Below the pieces are notes generated by a model, which was not told the origin of the DNA, searched no databases, and saw nothing but the letters and a program-made list of their open reading frames with translations. Shown here one piece after another: positions 1 through 7,653 of a stretch of DNA of 64,000 nt. This DNA comes from Prolixibacteraceae bacterium. GTDB lineage: Bacteria; Bacteroidota; Bacteroidia; Bacteroidales; Prolixibacteraceae. Where the stretch lies: positions 3,207,501 to 3,271,500 of the forward strand of contig CP081303.1 of the NCBI GenBank assembly GCA_019720755.1, written 5' to 3'. Position numbers and translations under genes: made by a program. Position 1 is the first letter of the stretch. Each line of letters starts with the position of its first letter.

Positions 1-31
1 AGATGTGGGAGAGTAGGTCGCCGCCCTTTTA
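1..31 (+). rRNA. rrf: 5S rRNA, 3' end only (partial)
   Basis: The first 29 or so bases match the 3' end of a normal Bacteroidota 5S rRNA: a GTGGGAGAGTAGG segment of the loop E/helix V region followed by the helix I strand GTCGCCGCC. The gene is cut by the window start, so the rest of the rRNA operon should lie upstream. Its 3' strand differs from the five following copies in having GTGGGAGAG where they read ATGGGCGATAG or ATGGGTGATAG, which suggests that this is the functional version. Confidence 0.8.
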
Positions 32-33
32 AT

Positions 34-67
34 AAAAGCTAATTCTTATAAAGAGTTAGCTTTTTTT
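34..67 (+). terminator. Rho-independent terminator of the rRNA operon
   Basis: A 9-bp stem (AAAAGCTAA pairing with TTAGCTTTT) around a 13-nt loop is followed by a run of T. It lies directly behind the 5S 3' end. The same hairpin is repeated with one base changed behind 5S-like copies 1 and 2. Behind copies 3 to 5 the left arm is altered to AAAAGGGGCTT, so the stem is weakened there. Confidence 0.8.
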
Positions 68-132
68 GTGTCTATACTTTTCTGAAATATAACTATGCTA
101 TCGTTTTAGAAATAAAGAGATGTATCTTCTAA

Positions 133-242
133 TATTGGCAAGAGGAACCTCTTCCCGAATTTATTGCCCTTTGGGAACAGAGAAGTTAAGCCCTATCTCG
201 CCAATGGTAATATAGAGATGGGCGATAGTAGGTCGCCGCCCT
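133..242 (+). rRNA. 5S rRNA-like copy 1 (degenerate)
   Basis: It contains clear 5S landmarks: CCTCTTCCC, then AACAGAGAAGTTAAGCCCT (loop C/helix III), CGCCAATGGTA, and a 3' end GTAGGTCGCCGCCC. Two features are abnormal. Relative to the usual Bacteroidota pattern, about 13 extra bases sit between CTTCCC and GGGAACAGAG. The 5' end reads ATTGGCAAGAGG instead of a GGCGGC strand able to pair with the 3' GCCGCC, so helix I cannot form from local sequence. A six-base ATTGGC/GCCAAT pairing could replace it. It is either a 5S pseudogene or a structurally altered RNA. Confidence 0.6.
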
Positions 243-347
243 TTTAATAAAAGCTGATTCTTATAAAGAGTTAGCTTTTTTTGTGTCTATACTTTTCTGA
301 AATATAACTATGCTATCGTTTTAGAAATAAAGAGATGTATCTTCTAA

Positions 348-457
348 TATTGGCAAGAGGAACCTCTTCCCGAATTTATTGCCCTTTGGGAACAGAGAAG
401 TTAAGCCCTATCTCGCCAATGGTAATATAGAGATGGGCGATAGTAGGTCGCCGCCCT
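348..457 (+). rRNA. 5S rRNA-like copy 2 (degenerate)
   Basis: It appears identical to copy 1 through the 5S-like core, including the extra bases in loop C and the non-pairing 5' end. It is followed by the same intact terminator hairpin, with AGCTGATTC where the first terminator reads AGCTAATTC. Confidence 0.6.
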
Positions 458-562
458 TTTAATAAAAGCTGATTCTTATAAAGAGTTAGCTTTTTTTGTG
501 TCTATACTTTTCTGAAATATAACTATGCTATCGTTTTAGAAATAAAGAGATGTATCTTCTAA

Positions 563-672
563 TATTGGCAAGAGGAACCTCTTCCCGAATTTATTGCCCT
601 TTGGGAACAGAGAAGTTAAGCCCTAAGGTGCTGAGGTTATTGCAGAGATGGGTGATAGTAGGTCGCCGCCCT
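563..672 (+). rRNA. 5S rRNA-like copy 3 (degenerate, second class)
   Basis: The 5' half equals copies 1 and 2. After AAGCCCTA the sequence switches to AGGTGCTGAGGTTATTGCAG, replacing the CTCGCCAATGGTAATATAG segment, and then reads GGGTGATAGTAGG. The ATTGGC/GCCAAT pairing possible in copies 1-2 is therefore lost. The terminator left arm behind it is altered. An in-frame 61-codon reading frame crossing it (550-735) is not a gene. Confidence 0.55.
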
Positions 673-775
673 TTTAATAAAAGGGGCTTCTTTAAAGTGT
701 TAGCTTTTTTGTGTCTATACTTTTCTGAAATATAACTATGCTATCGTTTTAGAAATAAAGAGATGTATCTTCTAA

Positions 776-885
776 TATTGGCAAGAGGAACCTCTTCCCG
801 AATTTATTGCCCTTTGGGAACAGAGAAGTTAAGCCCTATGGTGCTGAGGTTATTGCAGAGATGGGCGATAGTAGGTCGCCGCCCT
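776..885 (+). rRNA. 5S rRNA-like copy 4 (degenerate, second class)
   Basis: It has the same second-class 3' half as copy 3 (ATGGTGCTGAGGTTATTGC) but with GGGCGATAG. The unit is 213 bp long. The extra bases in loop C and the unpaired 5' end are shared with all other copies. Confidence 0.55.
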
Positions 886-989
886 TTTAATAAAAGGGGC
901 TTCTTTAAAGAGTTAGCTTTTTTTGTGTCTATACTTTTCTGAAATATAACTATGCTATCGTTTTAGAAATAAAGAGATGTATCTTCTAA

Positions 990-1100
990 TATTGGCAAGA
1001 GGAACCTCTTCCCGAATTTATTGCCCTTTGGGAACAGAGAAGTTAAGCCCTATGGTGCTGAGGTTATTGCAGAGATGGGCGATAGTAGGTCGCCGCCCTT
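990..1100 (+). rRNA. 5S rRNA-like copy 5 (degenerate, second class)
   Basis: This is the last unit and matches copy 4 across the 5S-like part. The hairpin behind it is imperfect (GGGGCTTC against AGTCAGC). The following constant spacer breaks off after about 15 bases, which marks the end of the array. Confidence 0.55.
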
Positions 1101-1145
1101 TTAATAAAAGGGGCTTCTTTTAAAGAGTCAGCTTTTTTGTGTCTA

Positions 1146-1456
1146 TACTTTTCAGAGGGAAATTTTATTCCTTTTGATGTCTATATCTTATGAGAATAGA
1201 ACTAGTTTTTATATACATTACAATTGATTCTAATTTCTCTTGTCAAGATTTCTTCTGTAGACTTTCTATCCTATTATACTCTCTTCTATATTATCGTTCT
1301 TTCTCTAAAAGATCGATTGAAACACTTTTTTATAGGAAGAGAGTCAATTCTTTTAAAGTCAGTCATAATTTTTGTTATAATTTTACGTTTAGAGTAATGT
1401 TAATAAGTTATTTATGTGACTTAAGTGGCGAAGCTGTGTTTGAATGTTCTTACATT
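1146..1456. other. Gene-free stretch between the 5S-like array and the IS
   Basis: About 310 bp of AT-rich sequence rich in pyrimidine runs. A 102-codon reading frame (1190-1498) crosses it and runs into the IS left end. It has no recognisable protein features and is probably chance. I see no RNA gene or clear promoter here. Confidence 0.5.
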
Positions 1457-2757
1457 GGTTCTTCCATGAATTGCGTATATGAACAAAAAGACTGGTAAAC
1501 ATATTCTATAGTTATTTCTTATATAAAACGCTATAGACTATGAATACCAGTAGTATATATCATTGTTTAGGATTACAAGACCAGCAATTGTTATCCACAT
1601 CCTATGTTGGAGATACCATCCAACTTAAAGTTAAAACAAAAAAAGACAAACTACGTTGTAGTCGCTATAAAAGAATGCATGTTATTTGTTGTGGAGTTGT
1701 TGAACGTAGTTTCAAGGGGCCAATGATAGGCAAAAAGAAGTGCGTTATTATCATAGATGTTCAACGCCTTTATTGCAAGAAATGCAAGATCGTACGTCAG
1801 GAACATTTAAGGTTTGCAAAAGAGCAGAAGTCCTATATTCGATCTTTAGAGAAGATGGTTTTACTTCTCTCTTCTCATATGACGATTCAATCAATCAGTC
1901 GACTTTTAGATCTTAACTGGAATATTGTAAAAGATATCATTAAGTCTCACTTAAAATCAAAATATCATTCTCCTGGGCTAAAGGGGGTGAAACATATTGC
2001 TATCGATGAATTCGCAGTGAGGAAGGGACATGTATACATGACTTGTGTATATGACTTAGATAAAGGAGTCGTTTTGCATGTAGGAAAAGGTAAAGGTTCC
2101 GAATCATTGGTTCCATTTTGGAAACGAATAAAGATCAATAAAGTCCAAAGAGAATCTGTTGCTATTGATATGTCAGCTGCCTATATCCTTTCAGTAAAGA
2201 CCAATGCACCTAAAGCTACTATGGTATTTGACCATTTCCATATAATAAAGAAACTAAATGAGACTATAAGTAAAATTAGAAGAGATCTTTACAACAAAGA
2301 GAAGGATAAGGTTATCAAGAAAAGTTTAAAAGGAAGTCGTTGGCTATTGTTAAAGAACCCAGAGAATCTCAACCTTCAGAAAGGGGAAGACTCAAGACTT
2401 GAAAAAGTATTAGAAACGAATACCACCTTGTTTTACGCATATTATTTGAAAGAAGAATTAAGGGAATTATGGAATCAAGATAATATTAGAGACGCTTCAA
2501 AATTACTTAAACAATGGATAGAAGAGGCAAATGAGACTGAAATACCACGGCTTAAGAAAATGGTAGAACTATTGACCAAACACAAAACAGGAATTTTAAA
2601 TTGGTATAAGTGCAATATCTCCACGGGGCCTTTAGAAGGAATAAATAACAAGATTAAAACCTTAAAAAGACAAGCATATGGCTATCGTGACTTAGATTTT
2701 TTTATGTTAAAAATAAAAGCAATGCATCAAGATATATACGCAAAATGTGGATGAACC
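1457..2757 (+). mobile_element. ISL3-family insertion sequence, copy 1
   Basis: The ends are set by comparison with the second copy at 37162-38462: both are 1301 bp. The terminal inverted repeats begin GGTTC.TCCA and share TTGCGTATAT further in, in keeping with ISL3-family ends. Eight-base target duplications are expected for the family, but the flanks differ here (CTTACATT on the left, AATATTAA on the right). The element therefore lacks a matching duplication and may have been through recombination with another copy. It separates the rRNA-side array from the polysaccharide locus and ends about 70 bp before ugd. Confidence 0.9.
1540..2754 (+). CDS. ISL3-family transposase (zinc-finger Cys replaced)
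   Basis: A 404-residue DDE transposase of the ISL3 family. The N-terminal third carries a zinc-finger-like region with CSRx around residues 40-43 and CKKC near 83-86. The catalytic domain shows the first Asp in AIDEFAVRKGH, the second in VAIDMSAAY and the Glu in GPLEGINNKIK, followed by KRQAYGYRD. Compared with the copy at 37165-38379 there are three replacements: Tyr for Cys at 43, Arg for Ile in KVQRESV, and Arg for Gln in IPRLKK. Tyr43 removes a predicted metal ligand, so this copy may bind its ends poorly. Length and frame are otherwise intact. Confidence 0.93.
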   Translation: MNTSSIYHCLGLQDQQLLSTSYVGDTIQLKVKTKKDKLRCSRYKRMHVICCGVVERSFKGPMIGKKKCVIIIDVQRLYCKKCKIVRQEHLRFAKEQKSYIRSLEKMVLLLSSHMTIQSISRLLDLNWNIVKDIIKSHLKSKYHSPGLKGVKHIAIDEFAVRKGHVYMTCVYDLDKGVVLHVGKGKGSESLVPFWKRIKINKVQRESVAIDMSAAYILSVKTNAPKATMVFDHFHIIKKLNETISKIRRDLYNKEKDKVIKKSLKGSRWLLLKNPENLNLQKGEDSRLEKVLETNTTLFYAYYLKEELRELWNQDNIRDASKLLKQWIEEANETEIPRLKKMVELLTKHKTGILNWYKCNISTGPLEGINNKIKTLKRQAYGYRDLDFFMLKIKAMHQDIYAKCG

Positions 2758-2830
2758 AATATTAATTGGTTAATACTTTGAATTAAATTATTGGATCTGT
2801 ACCTTTATTTAATATGAAATGATAAAAGTG

Positions 2831-4270
2831 ATGAGTAAAAAAAAGTTATATATTGCCTGCATTGGAGCAGGTTACGTTGGAGGTCCAACCATGTCTGTTA
2901 TTGCTAAGCATTGTCCAGAGATTGATGTGGAAGTGGTTGACGTTAACAAAGATAGAATTAATGCTTGGAATGATTCCAATTTAGATAACTTACCTGTGTA
3001 TGAACCTGGATTAAAAGAGGTGATACAAAAAGCAAGAGGACGTAACTTATTCTTTACTACTGATGTAAAAGGAGCAATTGAGCGTGCTGATATCATATTT
3101 ATTTCTGTAAATACTCCGACGAAGGTGTATGGTGAAGGTAAAGGAATGGCAGCCGATCTTAAGTATGTTGAACTTTGTACACGTCAAATCGCTAAGTACT
3201 CTAATGGTGATAAGATTGTTGTTGAAAAATCGACTTTGCCAGTTCGTACTGCAGAAAGTATCAGACGAATCTTAGAAGCTGAAGATAGTAAACACAGTTT
3301 TACTGTATTATCTAATCCTGAATTTCTTGCTGAAGGGACAGCAATAGATGATTTAGAGAATGCTGACCGTGTTTTAATAGGATCTGATGAAACACCTTTT
3401 GGATTAAGTGCTTTAGAAAAAATCTCTTCTATCTATGAGCATTGGTTACCGAAAGAGCGGGTACTAAAAACGAATGTATGGTCTTCTGAATTATCTAAAC
3501 TTACAGCCAATGCCATGTTGGCTCAAAGGGTGAGCTCTATTAATGCAATATCTGCTTTATGCGAACAAACTGGTGCTGATGTCGCAGAAATCTCACATGC
3601 TATTGGGATGGATAGTCGTATAGGATCTAAATTCCTAAATGCGTCTGTTGGTTTTGGTGGTTCATGCTTTCAAAAGGATATTTTGAATTTAACATACTTG
3701 TGCCGTTATTTTAATTTACCTGAAGTTGCTGAGTATTGGGAACAGGTAGTTAAGATGAACGATTATCAAAAGAATCGCTTTGCAAACAATATTATTAAGA
3801 CCTTATTTAACACTGTATCTGGAAAGAAAATAAGTTTTCTTGGTTGGGCTTTTAAGAAGGACACTAATGATACCCGTGAATCTGCTGCAATCTACGTTGC
3901 AGATAAATTATTGCAAGACAGAGCTGAGATTCATGTATATGATCCAAAAGTGAACTCAGAACAAGTTATACAAGACTTACTGTATCTACAAAAATATCGA
4001 TTTGTTAATAATCATGATTTTGAATCTCTTCCAGAAGAAGAAGTTCGTGATCTAGTCAAAGTCTATAATGATCCTTATAGTGCTTTAAAAGATGCTCATG
4101 CCATAGCTATTTTAACAGAGTGGGATGAATTTAAATCATATAATTGGCAAGAGATATATGACAATATGCATAAACCTGCTTTCGTCTTTGATGGTCGAAA
4201 TATTTTAACCAGAACAATGATGTCTAAAATAGGATTCAAATATCAAGGAATTGGTAGTGCAGAATTATAA
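2831..4270 (+). CDS. ugd: UDP-glucose 6-dehydrogenase
   Basis: It oxidises UDP-glucose twice with NAD to UDP-glucuronate, a cytoplasmic precursor for acidic sugars in surface polysaccharides. The N-terminal Rossmann motif GAGYVGGPT starts near residue 11. The catalytic cysteine lies in [10 protein letters not shown] near residue 279. The C-terminal nucleotide-binding part contains [15 protein letters not shown]. The sequence resembles the longer eukaryote-like Ugd type (about 480 residues). An ATG four codons upstream (2819) is possible, but the [14 protein letters not shown] start fits the family better. It is the first gene of the polysaccharide locus and lies about 70 bp after the IS end, so its native promoter may have been displaced. 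Confidence 0.95.
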   Translation: MSKKKLYIACIGAGYVGGPTMSVIAKHCPEIDVEVVDVNKDRINAWNDSNLDNLPVYEPGLKEVIQKARGRNLFFTTDVKGAIERADIIFISVNTPTKVYGEGKGMAADLKYVELCTRQIAKYSNGDKIVVEKSTLPVRTAESIRRILEAEDSKHSFTVLSNPEFLAEGTAIDDLENADRVLIGSDETPFGLSALEKISSIYEHWLPKERVLKTNVWSSELSKLTANAMLAQRVSSINAISALCEQTGADVAEISHAIGMDSRIGSKFLNASVGFGGSCFQKDILNLTYLCRYFNLPEVAEYWEQVVKMNDYQKNRFANNIIKTLFNTVSGKKISFLGWAFKKDTNDTRESAAIYVADKLLQDRAEIHVYDPKVNSEQVIQDLLYLQKYRFVNNHDFESLPEEEVRDLVKVYNDPYSALKDAHAIAILTEWDEFKSYNWQEIYDNMHKPAFVFDGRNILTRTMMSKIGFKYQGIGSAEL

Positions 4271-4338
4271 TAATTATTCTCATTGTCTATTTTCCTCCTT
4301 TCGATAAAATGAGTCTGTATATTTATTAATATATATTT

Positions 4339-5427
4339 ATGGGATACAACAAAGAAAATACTCAACAAAATAGTACTGAAATTGAGTTAATCCCTTTACT
4401 AAAGCATGTGTGGAGTCAACGTATCATTGTAGTGATCGTTTCAGGTATTTTTATTTTTATAGGGTTTTTAATAGCAATAAAATCCAAGGATGTTTATAAA
4501 ACAAGAACTGTTTTTATAACACAGGAGTCGAAAACAAATACAAGAGGGTTTTCAGGTCTTGCTGCTATGGCTGGGGTCAACTTTTCTTCTCAGAATCAAA
4601 TGACTATTGTACCTATCGTTTTGTATCCTGTTGTCGTTTCTAGTGTCCCATTCCAGAAAGAATTAATGTATAGTAAGTTATTTCTTGAGGGGGATTCAGT
4701 TACATTAATAGAATATCGGAATCGGTTAGAAATGACTAAGAATTCTTTTTTTAGTAAACGGATATTAGGCTTTCCTAAAAAATATATGGGATTCGTTAGT
4801 GATGATGTGGGGCTTGATAAGGTTTCTGATTTTAAATCAGGTAGTTATTCTAAAGATGAATTTATTACAATGAAATGGTTGAACGAACGAGTTCATCTCA
4901 TTATTGATGAGGATACTGAATGCATTACGATTGAGACTAACTTTAATTCAGCAGAAGTTACTGCTAAGATTGCCAATATTTATCTACATCTTCTTCAAAA
5001 AAAAATTATTGAGTTCAGAACTAAGAAATCTTTTTTTGATTTGGAAGAGATTGAAACTAGATATTTGTCAAAGAAGAAAGAAACAGAAATGCTTCAGCTA
5101 AAATTAGCCACGTACCAAGATAATAATATGCATGTTTCAACTGTATTGGGTAATATTAAGTTTGATCGATTGAACTCTGAGTATATTCTAAGTCAAACTA
5201 TTTATGCTGAACTTGCTAAACAATATGAACATGCAAAGCTTCAGCTTAAAAAAGATACTCCTGTTTTTGTCGTATTAAAACCTGCTTCTGTTCCTCTTTA
5301 TAGGAGTGACCCTAACAGAGTTAATATTTGTATTATAAGCCTGTTCCTTGGTTTAATATCAGGATGTTTGATTGTAATAATGAAATTAGTTTTTAAAAAC
5401 ATAGTCAATAAGTGGATAATTTCATAA
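4339..5427 (+). CDS. wzz: Wzz-type polysaccharide chain-length determinant
   Basis: An inner-membrane co-polymerase that sets the chain length of a Wzy-made polymer. The architecture is typical: a short cytoplasmic N-terminus (ELIPLLKHVWSQR), transmembrane helix 1 at about 29-48, a large periplasmic part with helical coiled segments (about 215-300), a proline-containing stretch KPASVPLYRSDPNR, and transmembrane helix 2 at about 334-354. There is no C-terminal tyrosine kinase domain. It follows ugd and precedes the glycosyltransferase genes. Confidence 0.85.
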   Translation: MGYNKENTQQNSTEIELIPLLKHVWSQRIIVVIVSGIFIFIGFLIAIKSKDVYKTRTVFITQESKTNTRGFSGLAAMAGVNFSSQNQMTIVPIVLYPVVVSSVPFQKELMYSKLFLEGDSVTLIEYRNRLEMTKNSFFSKRILGFPKKYMGFVSDDVGLDKVSDFKSGSYSKDEFITMKWLNERVHLIIDEDTECITIETNFNSAEVTAKIANIYLHLLQKKIIEFRTKKSFFDLEEIETRYLSKKKETEMLQLKLATYQDNNMHVSTVLGNIKFDRLNSEYILSQTIYAELAKQYEHAKLQLKKDTPVFVVLKPASVPLYRSDPNRVNICIISLFLGLISGCLIVIMKLVFKNIVNKWIIS

Positions 5428-5508
5428 ACTTAAATAATAGTTTAACCTTTATTTTAAAAAGCTCGATATATTTAATCGTAGAATTTGTTCTATTTTTTGA
5501 GGATATGT

Positions 5509-6612
5509 ATGAATAATTCAAGTGTTAAAGTAAGTTCATCTATTGATATAAAATTCCTTATTGTAGGAGACTTTGCTTATGATATATATGAAGAAAGTCT
5601 TCGTAAATCTTTTCATGGTATTGTTAATGAAATTTATTCATTTCCCCTTGGACCTTATTATGATTACATTACACATCCATCTATCAACAGGTTTAAGTTT
5701 ACAATAGAGAATGTTTTGAAGTTTTGTCAAATTAAGTTTAGATATGGAAGATTAATTAAAAAAATTAATGATGATTTAGTTGACTTCATCTCAGAGAATC
5801 AGGTGGATATCGTTTTTTTATATAGACCTATATTGATAAAAGGTGAGACATTAAGAAGAATCAAAAGGACTTTACCTAACATTAAAATTATTACATACAA
5901 CAATGATTGTGCATTTTCAAATAAATATCCGTGGTATTTTTGGAGATTGTATCATCAATGTTGTCGTGAATCTTCCTTAAACTTGGCCTATAGATATTTA
6001 GATCTTAAGTTTCTTCAGCAACTTTCAATAGATTCATCTCTTTTTTTACCCTCATTTTCTGATCACATATATCCCATTATTGATATTCAAGATAATTATA
6101 AGTCAGATGTGGTTTTTATAGGTCATTTTGAAGATGATGGACGAGATTATTATTTAGTAGAACTGTTACGTAAAGGATATAACCTACGTATATTTGGCAC
6201 AAAATGGAGTGATTCAAAATATTATAAGGAAATATGTAGTTATCTAGGGTATAAAATAATTCCTGTGTACAAAAATGAGTATAATCTGTATCTTAATGGG
6301 GCAAAGATTGCTTTAGTGTTTTTATCTAAATTAAACAACGATAGATACACTAGGAGAAACTTTGAAATACCCATGACTAATACATTGATGTTATCTGTTT
6401 TCAGTAAAGAGTTAGCCTGTGAATTATTTAAAGAGGGACAACATATAGTGTTTTTTAATGATCTTCAGAGTCTCATGTCTAAGATTGATTTTTATTTAGA
6501 GCATGAAGATGAACGAAATAAGATCGTTTCGGATTCTTATTATTGGACATGTAATAACCATTCGATGAATTCAAGAGTTAATTCTTTAATGAAGAAAATC
6601 AAAAGTTTATGA
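5509..6612 (+). CDS. CgeB-like glycosyltransferase
   Basis: A predicted cytoplasmic GT-B glycosyltransferase of the CgeB/Glyco_trans_1_2 type. The N-terminal half has a Rossmann-like start (KFLIVGDFAYD). The C-terminal half has VVFIGHFEDDGRDYY, IFGTKWSD, and the late-domain pattern RRNFEIPMTNTLMLS followed by a Glu-containing LFKEGQHIVFF, as in CgeB-like proteins. The ATG at 5509 has GAGG just upstream and is preferred to an in-frame TTG at 5485. The stop overlaps the next start (TTTATGAG), so the two are translationally coupled. Acceptor and donor sugars cannot be told from sequence. Confidence 0.75.
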   Translation: MNNSSVKVSSSIDIKFLIVGDFAYDIYEESLRKSFHGIVNEIYSFPLGPYYDYITHPSINRFKFTIENVLKFCQIKFRYGRLIKKINDDLVDFISENQVDIVFLYRPILIKGETLRRIKRTLPNIKIITYNNDCAFSNKYPWYFWRLYHQCCRESSLNLAYRYLDLKFLQQLSIDSSLFLPSFSDHIYPIIDIQDNYKSDVVFIGHFEDDGRDYYLVELLRKGYNLRIFGTKWSDSKYYKEICSYLGYKIIPVYKNEYNLYLNGAKIALVFLSKLNNDRYTRRNFEIPMTNTLMLSVFSKELACELFKEGQHIVFFNDLQSLMSKIDFYLEHEDERNKIVSDSYYWTCNNHSMNSRVNSLMKKIKSL

Positions 6613-7652
6613 GACGATCTATCTTATATCTTTATGCAGAGTTAGCAAATTATCAATATTCAACTTTTATAGAATTAGTGAAAAATTCTTATAGAATTGA
6701 TGTGGTTTTTTGGGATACTTGTAAAGAGACTCCTTATGAAATGCCTGACATTTTAGACGTTAATTTTTTTCCAAAGAGTAGAATTACAATCTCCGAGATT
6801 ATTTGTATGGCAAATGACAATCATTATGATATTGTTTATATGTCTGGTTGGATTGACAAAGATTATATTAAAATATGCAAATATCTTAAGAATATTGGCC
6901 TAAAAGTTATTGTGGGTTCAGATACACCATGGTATGGGAGTTTTAGGCAATATGTGGCATGTATAATTGCTAATTTCTACCATAAGAAGTTTTGTAGCTA
7001 TATGTGGGTTGCAGGAGTACGACAGTTTGAATATGCTAGAAGATTAGGTTTTAGAAATGATCAAATTATAATGGATTGCTTATCAGCAAATTCAACGGTA
7101 TACTCAAATCTGTATAAATATAGAACTACTCTTACGTCTTATGATCGAACATTTTTTTATGTAGGCAGAAATGCGGAGGTTAAGAATGTGAATTTATTGT
7201 TGGATGCTTATAAGATATATTCAAATAGAAATGAAAAACCATGGAAATTACAACTAATTGGTGGTGATTTCAATATAAATGCTTACCATGAATTTGATAT
7301 AGATGTTATTCCTTTTGTTGATTCTGAGGAATTGATTGAGTTAGTAAAAAATAATGGATGTTTTGTACTTCCAAGTATTAAAGAGCCTTGGGGGGTTGTT
7401 GTACATGAATTTGCAATTTCTGGATATCCTATTTTGATAAGTAAAAACGTTGGAAGTCGAAGCTCTTTTGTGATAAATGGATATAATGGGTTTGATTTTG
7501 ATCCGAAGGATGTTAATTCATTGGTGATGCAAATGAATAGAATAACTAATCTTGATTCAGTTGAATTAAATGTGATGGCAAAACGTAGTCATGAGTTGGG
7601 AAATAAGATTTCAACTGTTTCTTCTGTAGCTAATTTATTATCTGTTATTTAA
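6609..7652 (+). CDS. Glycosyltransferase, GT4-like
   Basis: A predicted cytoplasmic glycosyltransferase building the polysaccharide repeat unit. The C-terminal domain carries the GT-B/GT4 signature: FYVGRNAEVKNVNLLLDAY, LQLIGGD, then VLPSIKEPWGVVVHEFAISGYP with the conserved E-x7-E spacing, and GYNGFDFDPKDV. The N-terminal acceptor domain is divergent. The ATG overlaps the previous stop and the next gene begins one base after its stop, so this is tight operon packing. The sugar specificity is unknown. Confidence 0.85.
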   Translation: MRRSILYLYAELANYQYSTFIELVKNSYRIDVVFWDTCKETPYEMPDILDVNFFPKSRITISEIICMANDNHYDIVYMSGWIDKDYIKICKYLKNIGLKVIVGSDTPWYGSFRQYVACIIANFYHKKFCSYMWVAGVRQFEYARRLGFRNDQIIMDCLSANSTVYSNLYKYRTTLTSYDRTFFYVGRNAEVKNVNLLLDAYKIYSNRNEKPWKLQLIGGDFNINAYHEFDIDVIPFVDSEELIELVKNNGCFVLPSIKEPWGVVVHEFAISGYPILISKNVGSRSSFVINGYNGFDFDPKDVNSLVMQMNRITNLDSVELNVMAKRSHELGNKISTVSSVANLLSVI

Positions 7653-7653
7653 A

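Larger units (their letters stand above)
31..1145 (+). repeat. Tandem array of five 5S-like units (213-215 bp)
   Basis: Five near-identical units follow each other with no gap. The same internal motif GGCAAGAGG recurs at 137, 352, 567, 780 and 994, giving periods of 215, 215, 213 and 214 bp. Each unit holds a roughly 70-bp constant spacer beginning GTGTCTATACTTTTCTG, a 5S-like sequence and a terminator-like hairpin. The constant spacer is essentially unchanged in all five, which points to recent amplification or ongoing homogenisation. Units 1-2 and units 3-5 form two sequence classes that differ only in the 3' half of the 5S-like part and in the terminator. The array ends near 1145, where a final GTGTCTATACTTTTC stub runs into unrelated sequence. 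Confidence 0.85.

Noticed and set aside
133-242. Another known small RNA (6S or SRP RNA) instead of a 5S derivative
   Set aside because: AACAGAGAAGTTAAGCCCT and GTAGGTCGCCGCC are specific 5S landmarks, so a 5S origin is much more likely.
550-735. 61-codon reading frame across 5S-like copy 3
   Set aside because: It lies wholly inside the 5S-like array and its translation follows the rRNA sequence, so it is not a protein gene.
1190-1498. 102-codon reading frame left of IS copy 1
   Set aside because: It runs across the IS left end into the element, has no recognisable protein pattern and no start signal.
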